Assembly (NCBI GenBank): GCA_964578625.1
Contig: CAZODQ010000003.1
Coordinates: forward strand, 36,016-100,015
Length of the DNA: 64,000 bases
Direction: 5' to 3'
Source of the DNA: CAZBSE01 sp964578625
GTDB taxonomy: Bacteria > Actinomycetota > Humimicrobiia > Humimicrobiales > Humimicrobiaceae
Part shown: in pieces, positions 34,370-42,980 of the stretch
Layout: each line of letters begins with the position of its first letter
Numbering within the stretch: the stretch's first letter is position 1
The notes under the pieces: generated by a model
What the model was told of the DNA's origin: nothing
The model's database searches: none
What the model saw: only the letters and a program-made list of their open reading frames with translations
Program-made: the position numbers and the translations under genes

Positions 34370-35450
34370 CTTTAAAAAAAATTTTTTCCAAACCTTCCAT
34401 AGAAGGCTGGAGATCCAGGATATTAAAACTACCCCTTTTACTTTCTATCATTTTCCTGCCTCCGAAAGGAATGAATAATATCTGTTCATATACAGGAATT
34501 CCAAATATGCTTTTATATTCATCTATATACTGTCTTTCATCTAATGATATCTTATTAAAAATAATACCTTTCTTCTGATAATGGGGTAAAAACTTTTTAA
34601 AATCGTATACTCTTGGAACCAGCCTTATATTAGGCGACAATACTAAAATTGAAGTTGTTGAAAGATTAAGCATCTCCAGTGAAATATTGTCATATCTGAA
34701 TGGTATATCTGCCAGTATAATATCATATTTATTCCTTGCATGATAAATTATACTCTCCAGCATATCAATATTAAATTTATCGCTTTGATAAATGGACAAA
34801 GGCGGCTGCAGAACATCAATTTTATCAATGTCCAGACTTACTACAGATTTATCAAAGCATTCTACTCCCTGGACAATCCTTTCAATGAACATGCTTAAAT
34901 TTGGTGTTGGATCCAAACCCAGATTTATATTTAAATCTGACGGGCCTTCACAGAAATTTAAATCTATGATTAATATCTTTCCTTTGATAATATCCTTTAG
35001 ATACCAGGCAATATTGAAAACTATGCTGGTCTTGCCCACTCCGCCCTGTATTGAATAAAACGATATTACCTGCTGGCTTATGAATCGATAATCATCAGTT
35101 TTTTTTCTTTTTAATCCTGATCTTAGATCATCTATGATATTTAATATTTTTTCCAGATCTTTAAGGTTTTTAATTCCTCTTAAATATATGTTTTGAGAAA
35201 TATCGCTTTTTTCATTATCCGAATCAGTAATTATTAGTTTACTTTTAGATTGGCAACCAATATATTCAACAATATCTTTATAATTTTCAAATTTCGCAGA
35301 TATTATTATATACTCAGGAAGATACTCCTCTAAATAATGTTTTATATATTTTACATCAGCTAAAACCATTAAATTAAAATTTTTAAGTTTTATTCTCGAT
35401 ATATTATTGATTATTTCATTATTTTTAGTTACGATTAAAATTAATTTCAC
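34362..35450 (-). CDS. CpaE/MinD-like ATPase with N-terminal pseudo-receiver domain
   Basis: ParA/MinD-superfamily ATPase of 362 residues. Residues 1-110 resemble a receiver-like domain without phosphorylation residues, as in CpaE/TadZ. The ATPase follows, with a deviant Walker A IQGGVGKTS at 134-142: the signature Lys that normally precedes GG is Gln135, while P-loop Lys140 is kept. ILIIDLNFCEG and DIILADIPFRYD supply the switch Asp residues. CpaE proteins place pili or polar complexes. No tad locus is visible, but a PilB-type ATPase is encoded at 1.2-2.9 kb and DivIVA just upstream. First gene of a tightly overlapping three-gene cassette. Confidence 0.85.
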   Translation of the reverse strand: MKLILIVTKNNEIINNISRIKLKNFNLMVLADVKYIKHYLEEYLPEYIIISAKFENYKDIVEYIGCQSKSKLIITDSDNEKSDISQNIYLRGIKNLKDLEKILNIIDDLRSGLKRKKTDDYRFISQQVISFYSIQGGVGKTSIVFNIAWYLKDIIKGKILIIDLNFCEGPSDLNINLGLDPTPNLSMFIERIVQGVECFDKSVVSLDIDKIDVLQPPLSIYQSDKFNIDMLESIIYHARNKYDIILADIPFRYDNISLEMLNLSTTSILVLSPNIRLVPRVYDFKKFLPHYQKKGIIFNKISLDERQYIDEYKSIFGIPVYEQILFIPFGGRKMIESKRGSFNILDLQPSMEGLEKIFFKDG

Positions 35451-35529
35451 TTTTTCCCATGCTGATTAAAATAAATTTAATTAATCATTTATACTGAAAT
35501 TTTCTATTACTTTTTTAAGTAAAACCCGC

Positions 35530-35799
35530 TTAATCAGTAAGGAGTTTTGAAGTTAAATCAAAATCTTTTTCTGATCTTACACTTATTTCTTTATAATTAG
35601 ATCTTTCACCGGATATTATTCTAACAAACTTCTTAGGAATACCTGTTTTACCTGAAATAAATTTTATAAGCTCTCTGTTTGCTTTCCCTTTTTCCGGAGG
35701 TGCTGCCAGTCTTATTTTTATTCTATTTAGATAGACTCCGCAAACATTGGTCACTTTTGAATTTGGCCTTACAATTAATTTAATGATCTCAGTCTTCAT
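35530..35799 (-). CDS. DUF167/YggU family protein
   Basis: Small protein of 89 residues from the ATG at 35799, which gives MKTEIIKLIVRPNSK, the usual family start; an ATG six codons earlier is also possible. Further marks are RLAAPPEKGKANRELIKFISG and SGERSNYKEI. The function of YggU proteins is unknown. In many bacteria they sit near yggS, proC and yggT, and here the gene follows divIVA, overlapping its end, so it is part of the same transcript. Confidence 0.88.
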   Translation of the reverse strand: MKTEIIKLIVRPNSKVTNVCGVYLNRIKIRLAAPPEKGKANRELIKFISGKTGIPKKFVRIISGERSNYKEISVRSEKDFDLTSKLLTD

Positions 35800-36628
35800 C
35801 AGTTTTAAAGAAATCATTAATTATATCAGGATTAGCTATATCCATTTTCTTCTTAACTCTTTTTGGCTTATAATCACTATCTTCTTCTTCTTCTGTTTCA
35901 TCATAATGCTCGAGCTCTGGTTTTCTCTTCTTCTCAATTATATCTTCCTCTTCCTCTTCCTCTTCCTCTTTCTCTTCTTCTTCTTCTTCAATTTTTTCAC
36001 TTTTAACTTCTTTTTCTCTATTCTCCCTTTCTTTATTATTTTCTGCCTCTAATTCTTCCGCCAGAGAAAAACTTTCTTCCTTATCACCTGTTTCTTTATC
36101 TTCTTTAAAGTCTTTGTCCATTATGATTTTACCGATATCCAGATTTTTTCCTTCATTTCCCGACACATTTAAAGTTTTACTTACTCCAGCTTTTGAAGTT
36201 AATTCCTTAAACTCATCTATCATTTCAGAAATCTTCTTTTTAAAATCCTCATATTCTTCACTAAGTTCGGATATATCTTTTCCCAATTGTTCTTTTTTAC
36301 TTAATAAATCTTTATAAGACTCTTCCTCTTTTGCAACTGCCTCTTTTACCATATCTTCTGCTTCCTTCTTCGCTTTCTGTTTTATATCCTCTGCAACTTT
36401 ATGTGCGGAAACCAGAGTATCCTGGATGACTTTCTTCATTTCAACAGAATCCTCACTTTCTTCAAATCTCCTTTTATCCGATGCATTCTGCAGTTCAATA
36501 TTAGCTTTTTTTAATCTATCAAATTCTGCAGCAAGAGAATCCAGAAACTCATCAACTTCTTCAGGCTTATATCCTTTGAATACAATATGAAATTCTTTTT
36601 TTTGGATATTTTCCAAATCCATATCCAT
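35789..36628 (-). CDS. divIVA: DivIVA-family cell-pole/septum protein with Glu-rich tail
   Basis: Curvature-sensing coiled-coil protein. The ATG at 36628 (279 residues) has GGAGG five bases upstream; the longer frame starts at a TTG overlapping that site. The N-terminal lipid-binding domain reads LENIQKKEFHIVFKGYKPEEVDEFLDSL, and heptad-rich coiled coil covers about residues 35-150. The C-terminal part is extremely acidic, including an uninterrupted Glu/Lys block near residues 210-235, and ends KTDED. No YggT-type gene lies between sepF and divIVA, where many Gram-positives have one. Confidence 0.9.
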   Translation of the reverse strand: MDMDLENIQKKEFHIVFKGYKPEEVDEFLDSLAAEFDRLKKANIELQNASDKRRFEESEDSVEMKKVIQDTLVSAHKVAEDIKQKAKKEAEDMVKEAVAKEEESYKDLLSKKEQLGKDISELSEEYEDFKKKISEMIDEFKELTSKAGVSKTLNVSGNEGKNLDIGKIIMDKDFKEDKETGDKEESFSLAEELEAENNKERENREKEVKSEKIEEEEEEKEEEEEEEEDIIEKKRKPELEHYDETEEEEDSDYKPKRVKKKMDIANPDIINDFFKTDED

Positions 36629-36771
36629 TATTACCTCCAAACAGATTTTATTGCTACATTTATATTACTTATCTAATACATTTATATCAGTAATAACTTA
36701 ATCATTATAATCCTCAATATAATAAAACTCAATAAAAAACCTTCAATCTTTGTAATATCACAATCTTATAA

Positions 36772-36801
36772 ATATTATTAAAAATATTCTATTGTTGTCA
36801 A
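36772..36801 (-). promoter_or_regulatory. Probable divIVA promoter
   Basis: Minus-strand TTGACA (36801-36796), an 18-base spacer and TAATAT (36777-36772) lie in the 233-bp gap between proC and divIVA. It would let divIVA, DUF167 and the following cassette be read separately from the main division cluster. Confidence 0.55.
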
Positions 36802-36861
36802 TCAAAAAAATATTATCCCCAAAACCAGACTTTATATGAATTAAAATCCTTTTATATCTCC

Positions 36862-37683
36862 TTAATCCACAGAATCCTGAAGTTCCCTTGCTCTTTTTTC
36901 TGCACTTTCGACAGCATCGTAAACTATTTTTTTTAAATTTCCTCTGTCAAATTCCTCCAGAGCTTTCTCTGTAGTTCCCCCCGGCGACGCAACCATTTTT
37001 ATCAAACCATCCAGTCCTATTTCAGATTTTTCAATGGTTATTCCTGATCCAATCATGGTACCTGCCACCAATTTTTTAGCTGTCCTCTGACTTAGTCCAC
37101 TTTTTATGCCTGTCTCGATTAAATACTTGCAGAAAAGAAAAAAATAGGCCGGACCGCTTCCATTTAAAGCTGTTGCTATATTTTGAAACCTTTCTTCAAT
37201 TATCACATAATCGCCTATATTCTTTATTATATTCTCGGAAAACGCTAAATCTTCATCTGTAGCAAACCTGCCTTTGCTTATTGCCGCCATACCTTTTTTA
37301 AACAAAGCAGGAGTATTAGGCATTATTCTTATGACAGAAACATCTGAATTTATTTTTTTTTCAATATAATTTGTAGGAATACCTGCAATAATACTAATAA
37401 TCGAGCTGCTTCTGTAATCAAGATTATCCTTCATCTGTTCTAATATATGTTTTATATTCTGAGGCTTTACAGCTAATAGAATGTACCTGGATTTACTTGT
37501 TACTTCAATGACTCCTTCAGCAGAACATATTTTATAATTATTTTCAACGTACCTGCTTCTGCTGCTGTCTGCATCATAGAACATTATTTCACTGCACTTT
37601 AAAAATCCGGAATTTAATATTCCTCTAAGCAGCGCTTCACCCATATTCCCACAGCCAATTATTCCTAATTTATAACTATCCAT
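36862..37683 (-). CDS. proC: Pyrroline-5-carboxylate reductase
   Basis: NADPH-dependent last step of proline synthesis, 273 residues. The Rossmann start is LGIIGCGNMGEALLRGIL, then VKPQNI, the VIRIMPNTPALFKKGMAA segment and the C-terminal dimer domain GSGPAYFFLF with SPGGTTEKALEEFDRG. Typical neighbour of yggS and sepF in Gram-positive division clusters. It follows sepF by 19 bp. Confidence 0.95.
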   Translation of the reverse strand: MDSYKLGIIGCGNMGEALLRGILNSGFLKCSEIMFYDADSSRSRYVENNYKICSAEGVIEVTSKSRYILLAVKPQNIKHILEQMKDNLDYRSSSIISIIAGIPTNYIEKKINSDVSVIRIMPNTPALFKKGMAAISKGRFATDEDLAFSENIIKNIGDYVIIEERFQNIATALNGSGPAYFFLFCKYLIETGIKSGLSQRTAKKLVAGTMIGSGITIEKSEIGLDGLIKMVASPGGTTEKALEEFDRGNLKKIVYDAVESAEKRARELQDSVD

Positions 37684-37702
37684 ACAAACACCCCAATGTC
37701 AT

Positions 37703-38215
37703 TTAAAAATTATTATAAAGACCTTCTTCCCGCAGTAGTTCCTTTTCCTCCGAACTGACTTCCACATTGTATGGAGTGATTAAAAAAACCTTGTCTGCCA
37801 CTTTCTTTATATCGCCTTCCAATGCATAAGTAAGACCGCTGCAAAAATCAATGATCCTTTTAGCCAGATCCTGATCTATTTTCTGAAGATTGATTATTAT
37901 AGGTATATTTTCTTTAAAATTATCAGCTATTACCTGTATTTCTTCAAATTTCTTTGGTTCTGCAACAAATACTTTTGATCTTGTTTTATCTTTGGCAGAG
38001 CTTAATAATGAAATCTTTTTATTCTTCCTGGGATTAAAAATATGACCTCTCCTTTCGTTATCTTTGTTAATACCTGTATCAACTTTACTGTCCTTTACTT
38101 TTAGCCTCCTATTTTTTAGTTCCCTTCTATTTTCTTGGGTCGTATCTATATAATTCACATCATCTTCATCGGATAAACCTAAAAAAGAAAGAGTCTTTTT
38201 AAAAAATCCACTCAT
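37703..38215 (-). CDS. sepF: Cell division protein SepF
   Basis: FtsZ-bundling membrane-associated protein, 170 residues. It has an N-terminal amphipathic start (MSGFFKKTLSFLGLSDEDD), a charged linker, and a C-terminal domain with PKKFEEIQVIADNFKENIPIIINLQ, RIIDFCSGLTYALEGDIKKV and FLITPYNVEV. GGAGGATTA precedes the ATG. SepF can tether FtsZ to the membrane; here FtsA is also encoded, so the organism has both tethers. Confidence 0.94.
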   Translation of the reverse strand: MSGFFKKTLSFLGLSDEDDVNYIDTTQENRRELKNRRLKVKDSKVDTGINKDNERRGHIFNPRKNKKISLLSSAKDKTRSKVFVAEPKKFEEIQVIADNFKENIPIIINLQKIDQDLAKRIIDFCSGLTYALEGDIKKVADKVFLITPYNVEVSSEEKELLREEGLYNNF

Positions 38216-38243
38216 TAATCCTCCTCCATATATAATTTAAATT

Positions 38244-38951
38244 TTATTTAAAAATCATTGAACCTATCCTGATCATTGTAGCACCCTCTTCAATTGCTAT
38301 TTTAAAATCATTACTCATACCCATTGAAAGTTCCGTAAGGTTTATATTGCTGAAATCTTTATTTAAATTATCCCGTAAAATTCTTAATCTCCTAAAAACA
38401 TTTCTTATAAGTTTAAAATCATCGGTCAAGGGCGCTATGGTCATTAATCCCACGATTTTAATATTTCTATAATCCAATGCCTCATCAATGAAACTATACA
38501 GGTTTTCAGGATTCATGCCATACTTTGTTTCTTCCCCTGAAATGTTTAACTCTATTAATAATTTCTGTAACTTATTATTCTTCTTTGATTCATCATTTAC
38601 TTTGCTTAAAGTGCTTATCTTATCTATTGAATGTATAAAGTCTACCCGGGGGACTACAATTTTTGCTTTTTTTCTCTGAAGATGTCCTATAAAGTGCCAT
38701 ATTGAATCAACTCCCGCCATACTATATTTTTCTTCCAGCTGTTCAGCCCTATTCTCACCAAAGTTTTTAATCCCCATGCCTGAAATTATACTTACCTGCT
38801 CGGCAGAAGCATACTTCGTTGCAGCTATGATCTTTACATCCTCCATATCTCTGCCTGTTTTTCTGCATGTCCTGTATATTTCATTTTTTAGACTGGTGAT
38901 ATTTTTTTCTATTTTATATTTTTCCTCTGTTAGAATTTTTCTGCTTTTCAT
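38244..38951 (-). CDS. yggS: YggS/PLPBP pyridoxal-phosphate homeostasis protein
   Basis: PLP-binding alanine-racemase-like barrel, 235 residues from the ATG at 38951. That start has AAGGTGATC, an almost full anti-16S match, eight bases upstream, inside the end of pgeF. A longer frame adds eleven residues and is less likely. The cofactor lysine is in IIAATKYASAEQV; further marks are FGENRAEQLEEK, WHFIGHLQRKKAK, NISGEETKYGM and LSMGMSNDFKIAIEEGATMIRIG. Confidence 0.94.
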   Translation of the reverse strand: MKSRKILTEEKYKIEKNITSLKNEIYRTCRKTGRDMEDVKIIAATKYASAEQVSIISGMGIKNFGENRAEQLEEKYSMAGVDSIWHFIGHLQRKKAKIVVPRVDFIHSIDKISTLSKVNDESKKNNKLQKLLIELNISGEETKYGMNPENLYSFIDEALDYRNIKIVGLMTIAPLTDDFKLIRNVFRRLRILRDNLNKDFSNINLTELSMGMSNDFKIAIEEGATMIRIGSMIFK

Positions 38952-38961
38952 AATTAACCGA

Positions 38962-39765
38962 TCACCTTGATTCGATAATTGCAATTCCTGCCTGCCTTCC
39001 AGTTATCCTACTCTTCCTGTATGAAAAAAAATCAGGACTACAGCAAGTACACACCTTACAATCGGAGATATTTTCTTTTTTAATTCCTAACTTCTTCAGC
39101 TGCATATAATTAATCCTGACCAGATCTAAAAAAAAACCATTATATTTTTTTAAAAAAAAATTTTTATTTCCAAACACTTCAATAAATTTTTCAAGTACGG
39201 AATCTGTAACTTTATAACAGCAGCTTCTGATGCTGGGACCAAAAGATACAAATAAGTCGTCTATCCTGCTTTTAAATATATCTTTCATAAACAAAATTAC
39301 TTTAGAAACCAATTTGCATAGAGTACCCTTCCACCCTGCATGAACAGCCGCGACTATCCTTTTGCTGGTATCTGCTATTAGTATCAGACTGCAATCCGCC
39401 CCCATAACCATCACAGGGATATCCACCTGATCAGTAATTATACAATCTGCTTCTTCCAAAATTTCATCTGAATCATAGCTTCTATTCTTATCAATATTTA
39501 TTATCCTGTCTCCATGAACCTGTCTTACGGAATATATTTTCCCCGTTCTTTCCAATCCGATTCTATCTAAGATTATGTTTCTATTATTTCTGACATTAAC
39601 TCTATTATCACCCACGCTATAATCTACATTTAAAGATTTGAACCTACCTCTGCTGCATCCGCCGTTTTTTGTGGTGAAGCAAAAAATTATTCCGTGATTA
39701 TTTCTTAAATAGGGGTATGTATATAATGGAAAATCATGCGTTAGTGTCTTTTTTATGATTATCAT
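38962..39765 (-). CDS. pgeF: PgeF/YfiH purine nucleoside phosphorylase (multicopper-laccase-like fold)
   Basis: Protein of 267 residues. Family members act on adenosine/inosine or edit cytosolic peptidoglycan precursors (PgeF). Zinc and catalytic residues appear in SVRQVHGDRI, MGADCSLILIAD, AAVHAGWKGTLCKLV, and SFGPSIRSCCYKV; the C-terminal DFFSYRKSRITGRQAGIA is conserved. Position between ftsZ and yggS is usual in Gram-positives and fits a wall-quality role. Its stop lies inside the yggS ribosome site, coupling the two. Confidence 0.92.
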   Translation of the reverse strand: MIIIKKTLTHDFPLYTYPYLRNNHGIIFCFTTKNGGCSRGRFKSLNVDYSVGDNRVNVRNNRNIILDRIGLERTGKIYSVRQVHGDRIINIDKNRSYDSDEILEEADCIITDQVDIPVMVMGADCSLILIADTSKRIVAAVHAGWKGTLCKLVSKVILFMKDIFKSRIDDLFVSFGPSIRSCCYKVTDSVLEKFIEVFGNKNFFLKKYNGFFLDLVRINYMQLKKLGIKKENISDCKVCTCCSPDFFSYRKSRITGRQAGIAIIESR

Positions 39766-39775
39766 TTAAAATAAG

Positions 39776-40918
39776 CTACTTTTTATTTTTTCTCAGGAAG
39801 GTAGGTATATCGAGATAGTCATCCTCGCCCAATGATCTCAAGTCTTCTTCTGTCACCTTCTTTGAACCTTCCTTTTTATTTTTTCCGGATAATATACTTT
39901 TTTCAAATTCAAATAATTTATCATCCAATTCCTTCTTCTCTTTTATTGCACCTTCCGTTTTCTTTCTTTGAGCCCTGCCAGATTCAAACCCGGTTGCTAT
40001 GATAGTGACTTTTACCTTGTCATTCATACCCTCATCAACAACAGCACCGAATATTATATTTGTATGAGGACCGGAAACATTCCTTATTATTTCTGCGGCC
40101 TGATTAACTTCAAAAAGTTTTAAATCAGGTCCACCGGATATATTTAATAAAATCCTACTTGCTCCTTCTATCGAGGTATCAATTAACGGACTTTCGATTG
40201 CATTCTGAGCAGCTTTAATAGCCCTGTTTTCACCAGCTGCCATGCCATCTCCTAAAATTGCATTACCTGCATCTTTTATTATTGTTTTGACATCAGCAAA
40301 ATCAAGATTGATCAGACCCGGCAGGGTAATCAGATCAGTAACTCCTCTGACACCTGCTTTAAGAACATTGTCTGCAAGTTTAAAAGCATCAAGCAGTGTA
40401 GTCTTTTCATCCGAAATTTCCAGCAGTTTGTCATTCGGTATTATTATAAGAGTATCAACTTTATCTTTTAGATTCTCTATACCCTCTTCAGCCTGCATAA
40501 TCCTTTTTCTTCCCTCGAATGAAAATGGTTTTGTTACAACAGCTACTGTCAAACATCCTGCTTCTCTTGCTGCGGCTGCAATAATGGGAGCTGCACCTGT
40601 TCCGGTTCCTCCCCCCTCTCCTAATGTAAGAAATATCATATCTGCATTTTTTACTACTTCTTTTATGGATTCTATAGATATTTCTGCAGCTTCTCTGCCA
40701 ATTACAGGATTGGATCCCGCACCCAGACCGCTTTCACCTATTAAAACCTTCCTGTCGGCAATTGACATCATGAGAGCCTGGGCATCGGTATTTATAGCTA
40801 TAAACTCGCATCCGCTTAAATTATCCTGCATCATCCTATTGATAGCATTACTGCCCCCGCCGCCTATTCCTATTACTCTTATAACCGCATAATAACTTTT
40901 ATCAAAGTCTAATCCCAC
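39776..40918 (-). CDS. ftsZ: Cell division GTPase FtsZ
   Basis: Tubulin-like protein that forms the division ring, 380 residues. GGGGSNAINRM (about 19-29) and the tubulin signature GEGGGTGTGAAP (about 100-111) bind GTP, and the T7 loop NLDFADVKTI supplies the catalytic Asp. The C-terminus carries the binding peptide DDYLDIPTFLRKNKK that docks FtsA and SepF. Follows ftsA by two bases. Confidence 0.98.
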   Translation of the reverse strand: MGLDFDKSYYAVIRVIGIGGGGSNAINRMMQDNLSGCEFIAINTDAQALMMSIADRKVLIGESGLGAGSNPVIGREAAEISIESIKEVVKNADMIFLTLGEGGGTGTGAAPIIAAAAREAGCLTVAVVTKPFSFEGRKRIMQAEEGIENLKDKVDTLIIIPNDKLLEISDEKTTLLDAFKLADNVLKAGVRGVTDLITLPGLINLDFADVKTIIKDAGNAILGDGMAAGENRAIKAAQNAIESPLIDTSIEGASRILLNISGGPDLKLFEVNQAAEIIRNVSGPHTNIIFGAVVDEGMNDKVKVTIIATGFESGRAQRKKTEGAIKEKKELDDKLFEFEKSILSGKNKKEGSKKVTEEDLRSLGEDDYLDIPTFLRKNKK

Positions 40919-40920
40919 AT

Positions 40921-42192
40921 TTATCCCCTACTTTCATTTTTTAAAATTTTTAAAATAAATTCTCTGAATTTACTTATAAAACCTGCATTTTGATCTCTCT
41001 TCTCCCTGGTCTGATCGATATTCGCGTAATTCTCCAGTTGAAAAGCATATTTTAATAAACCCACACCCGTAGAATAAATAGGGTTGGTAATCACTTCCGA
41101 AGGCCCTTCAACGTCATCAGGAGTTCCCATTCTTACTGGTAAACCAAAAACTGAATTTGCTAATGCAGCTATGCCTTTCAGTAGCGATGTCCCTCCGGTT
41201 ATTACCAGACCGCATGGTACCTCATGTATAAGACTGTAACTTTCAATCTTTTCTCTAACCAGGCTTAGCAATTCCTTGACCCTGCAGTTCACTATATTAT
41301 ACAGACGTATGTTTAAAGTTGTTTTATTGCTGTCAATTTTAATATCACCTATATTCATTTTATTTAAAGTTTCATAAAAATTATAGTCGACATTTGCAAA
41401 TTTCTTCTTGATTTCTTCTGCTTTCATAAAAGTTATATTTAGGCCAACAGAAATATCATTAGTTATCAAATTCCCTCCTACCGGCAGACAATATGTAAAT
41501 ACCATTTTCTTATTCTTATATATAGCAACATCCGTCGTGCCTCCTCCGATATCAAGAAGTATGACTCCGCTTTCTTTTTCCTCCGGTGTAAGAACAGCTT
41601 CACTTGAAGCCAGAGCCTCAATGATTATATCTTCAATTTCTATTTTAGCTGCTTTTACGCTGTTGACCACATTATTTATTAGAGAAGCCGTCCCGTAAAC
41701 TGCCATGAGCTCTACTGATAACTTGTCCGCCGAAAGACCTATAGGATCTATTATCCCTTTTTCTTCATCAATGACAAACTGTTTGATTAAGGTATGTATA
41801 ATCTCATTATTCGAAGATATGTTTATTTTATTGGCCTGGGAAATAAGTCTGTCTACATCTGTCTTTCTTATTATATTATTTGGAGAACTGATATCTACTT
41901 CACTCCAATTACTAATAAAAGAAATATGCTTTCCGGTAATCCCTATATAAGCATTATCTACAAACGTCTTGGTAGACTTTTCAGCAATCTCTACCGATTT
42001 AAGTATAGATTTGGTGGCTTCATTGATATCTACAATAATACCCTTTTTTATCCCTTTACATCCGGAGATCCCATAACCTTCTATCTTCAGTATATTATTT
42101 TTATTTAATCTTCCAATTAAAGTTATGACCTTTGTAGTGCCTATGTCAATACCAACAAGGCATCCGTCATTCGCTGCCAACCAAACCTCCAA
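40921..42192 (-). CDS. ftsA: Cell division protein FtsA
   Basis: Actin-like tether of FtsZ, 423 residues. It contains VGIDIGTTKVITLIG, the 1C (SHS2) domain, LLDIGGGTTDVAIY and PCGLVITGGTSLLKGIA. The C-terminus ISKFREFILKILKN is a probable amphipathic membrane-targeting helix. Most Actinomycetota lack FtsA, so its presence argues for a Bacillota-like or otherwise deep lineage. Confidence 0.97.
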   Translation of the reverse strand: MEVWLAANDGCLVGIDIGTTKVITLIGRLNKNNILKIEGYGISGCKGIKKGIIVDINEATKSILKSVEIAEKSTKTFVDNAYIGITGKHISFISNWSEVDISSPNNIIRKTDVDRLISQANKINISSNNEIIHTLIKQFVIDEEKGIIDPIGLSADKLSVELMAVYGTASLINNVVNSVKAAKIEIEDIIIEALASSEAVLTPEEKESGVILLDIGGGTTDVAIYKNKKMVFTYCLPVGGNLITNDISVGLNITFMKAEEIKKKFANVDYNFYETLNKMNIGDIKIDSNKTTLNIRLYNIVNCRVKELLSLVREKIESYSLIHEVPCGLVITGGTSLLKGIAALANSVFGLPVRMGTPDDVEGPSEVITNPIYSTGVGLLKYAFQLENYANIDQTREKRDQNAGFISKFREFILKILKNESRG

Positions 42193-42198
42193 TATTTT

Positions 42199-42966
42199 CT
42201 ATTTTACTACAGGATTTTCTGTACTTCTTAAATCTATTATAGTATAATCCGTTTTTTCTTTTAACCACTGCTTTAATATTTCGATTTTTTTTATTATCTC
42301 ACTGCTGCTGCCAAAAATGATTTCTTTACCGTCATATGTTTCAAAAACTATATCCCCCGAAATATTATCTTCAATTCTTGCCTCCTTAATCATACTTCTC
42401 ATCTGTATGTCTAAGGCTTTATAGATATCCGCACAGCTCAACACATTTTTTTTTGCTATTTTTTCTCCTATATTTATTCCATGGCTTACCGCATTCTTTA
42501 CAAGTATTAAATCTTTGTAGTCATCCAGTTTTTCTTTTTCAATTTTATCAAGGACCACTCCATCATTATCCATTAAGAAATATTCATCCCTGTAATAAAT
42601 TATAAGATCAGGTTTTCTCTCAATTAACTTTATAATAACCTTATTGGGAAAAATCTTGCTCAGTTCTGTTTCCTTAACCCAGTTCAATCCTCCAGTAACA
42701 GTCTCTTCCACCGTTTTCTTATTTATATCAAATATATTGGCACCTATTATTTCCGGTATTAAAATCGTTATTTCCTCATCTTTGTAATGCTCATTATCCT
42801 GTACATCTATACTTTTAACCTTAAAATAATCACTGTTATAAAAATAATTTAAACTCCATACCACTCCTACAAAAAATATGGAAATTAACAAAAATTTTAA
42901 AAAATTCCATAATCTCCTTTTAAAAACCTTTCTTTTCCTTGCTAAGATAATATTATTATTTCTAAT
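42199..42966 (-). CDS. ftsQ: Cell division protein FtsQ/DivIB, probable non-canonical start
   Basis: Bitopic divisome protein with POTRA domain (FKVKSIDVQDNEHYKDEEI, then ISLAFPN-like KIFPNKVIIKLIERKP). The only usual start in frame is a TTG at 42891, which would begin inside the transmembrane helix. The frame is open further up, and the 25 upstream codons encode a basic stretch (ARKRKVFKRRLWNFLKF), exactly the cytosolic tail expected. There AGGTGG stands five bases before an ATT at 42966, so I propose ATT initiation (255 residues). ATG, GTG and TTG are all missing back to the preceding stop. The gene follows ddl by 14 bp. Confidence 0.88.
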   Translation of the reverse strand: MRNNNIILARKRKVFKRRLWNFLKFLLISIFFVGVVWSLNYFYNSDYFKVKSIDVQDNEHYKDEEITILIPEIIGANIFDINKKTVEETVTGGLNWVKETELSKIFPNKVIIKLIERKPDLIIYYRDEYFLMDNDGVVLDKIEKEKLDDYKDLILVKNAVSHGINIGEKIAKKNVLSCADIYKALDIQMRSMIKEARIEDNISGDIVFETYDGKEIIFGSSSEIIKKIEILKQWLKEKTDYTIIDLRSTENPVVK

Positions 42967-42980
42967 TTTGCCACCTGAAA

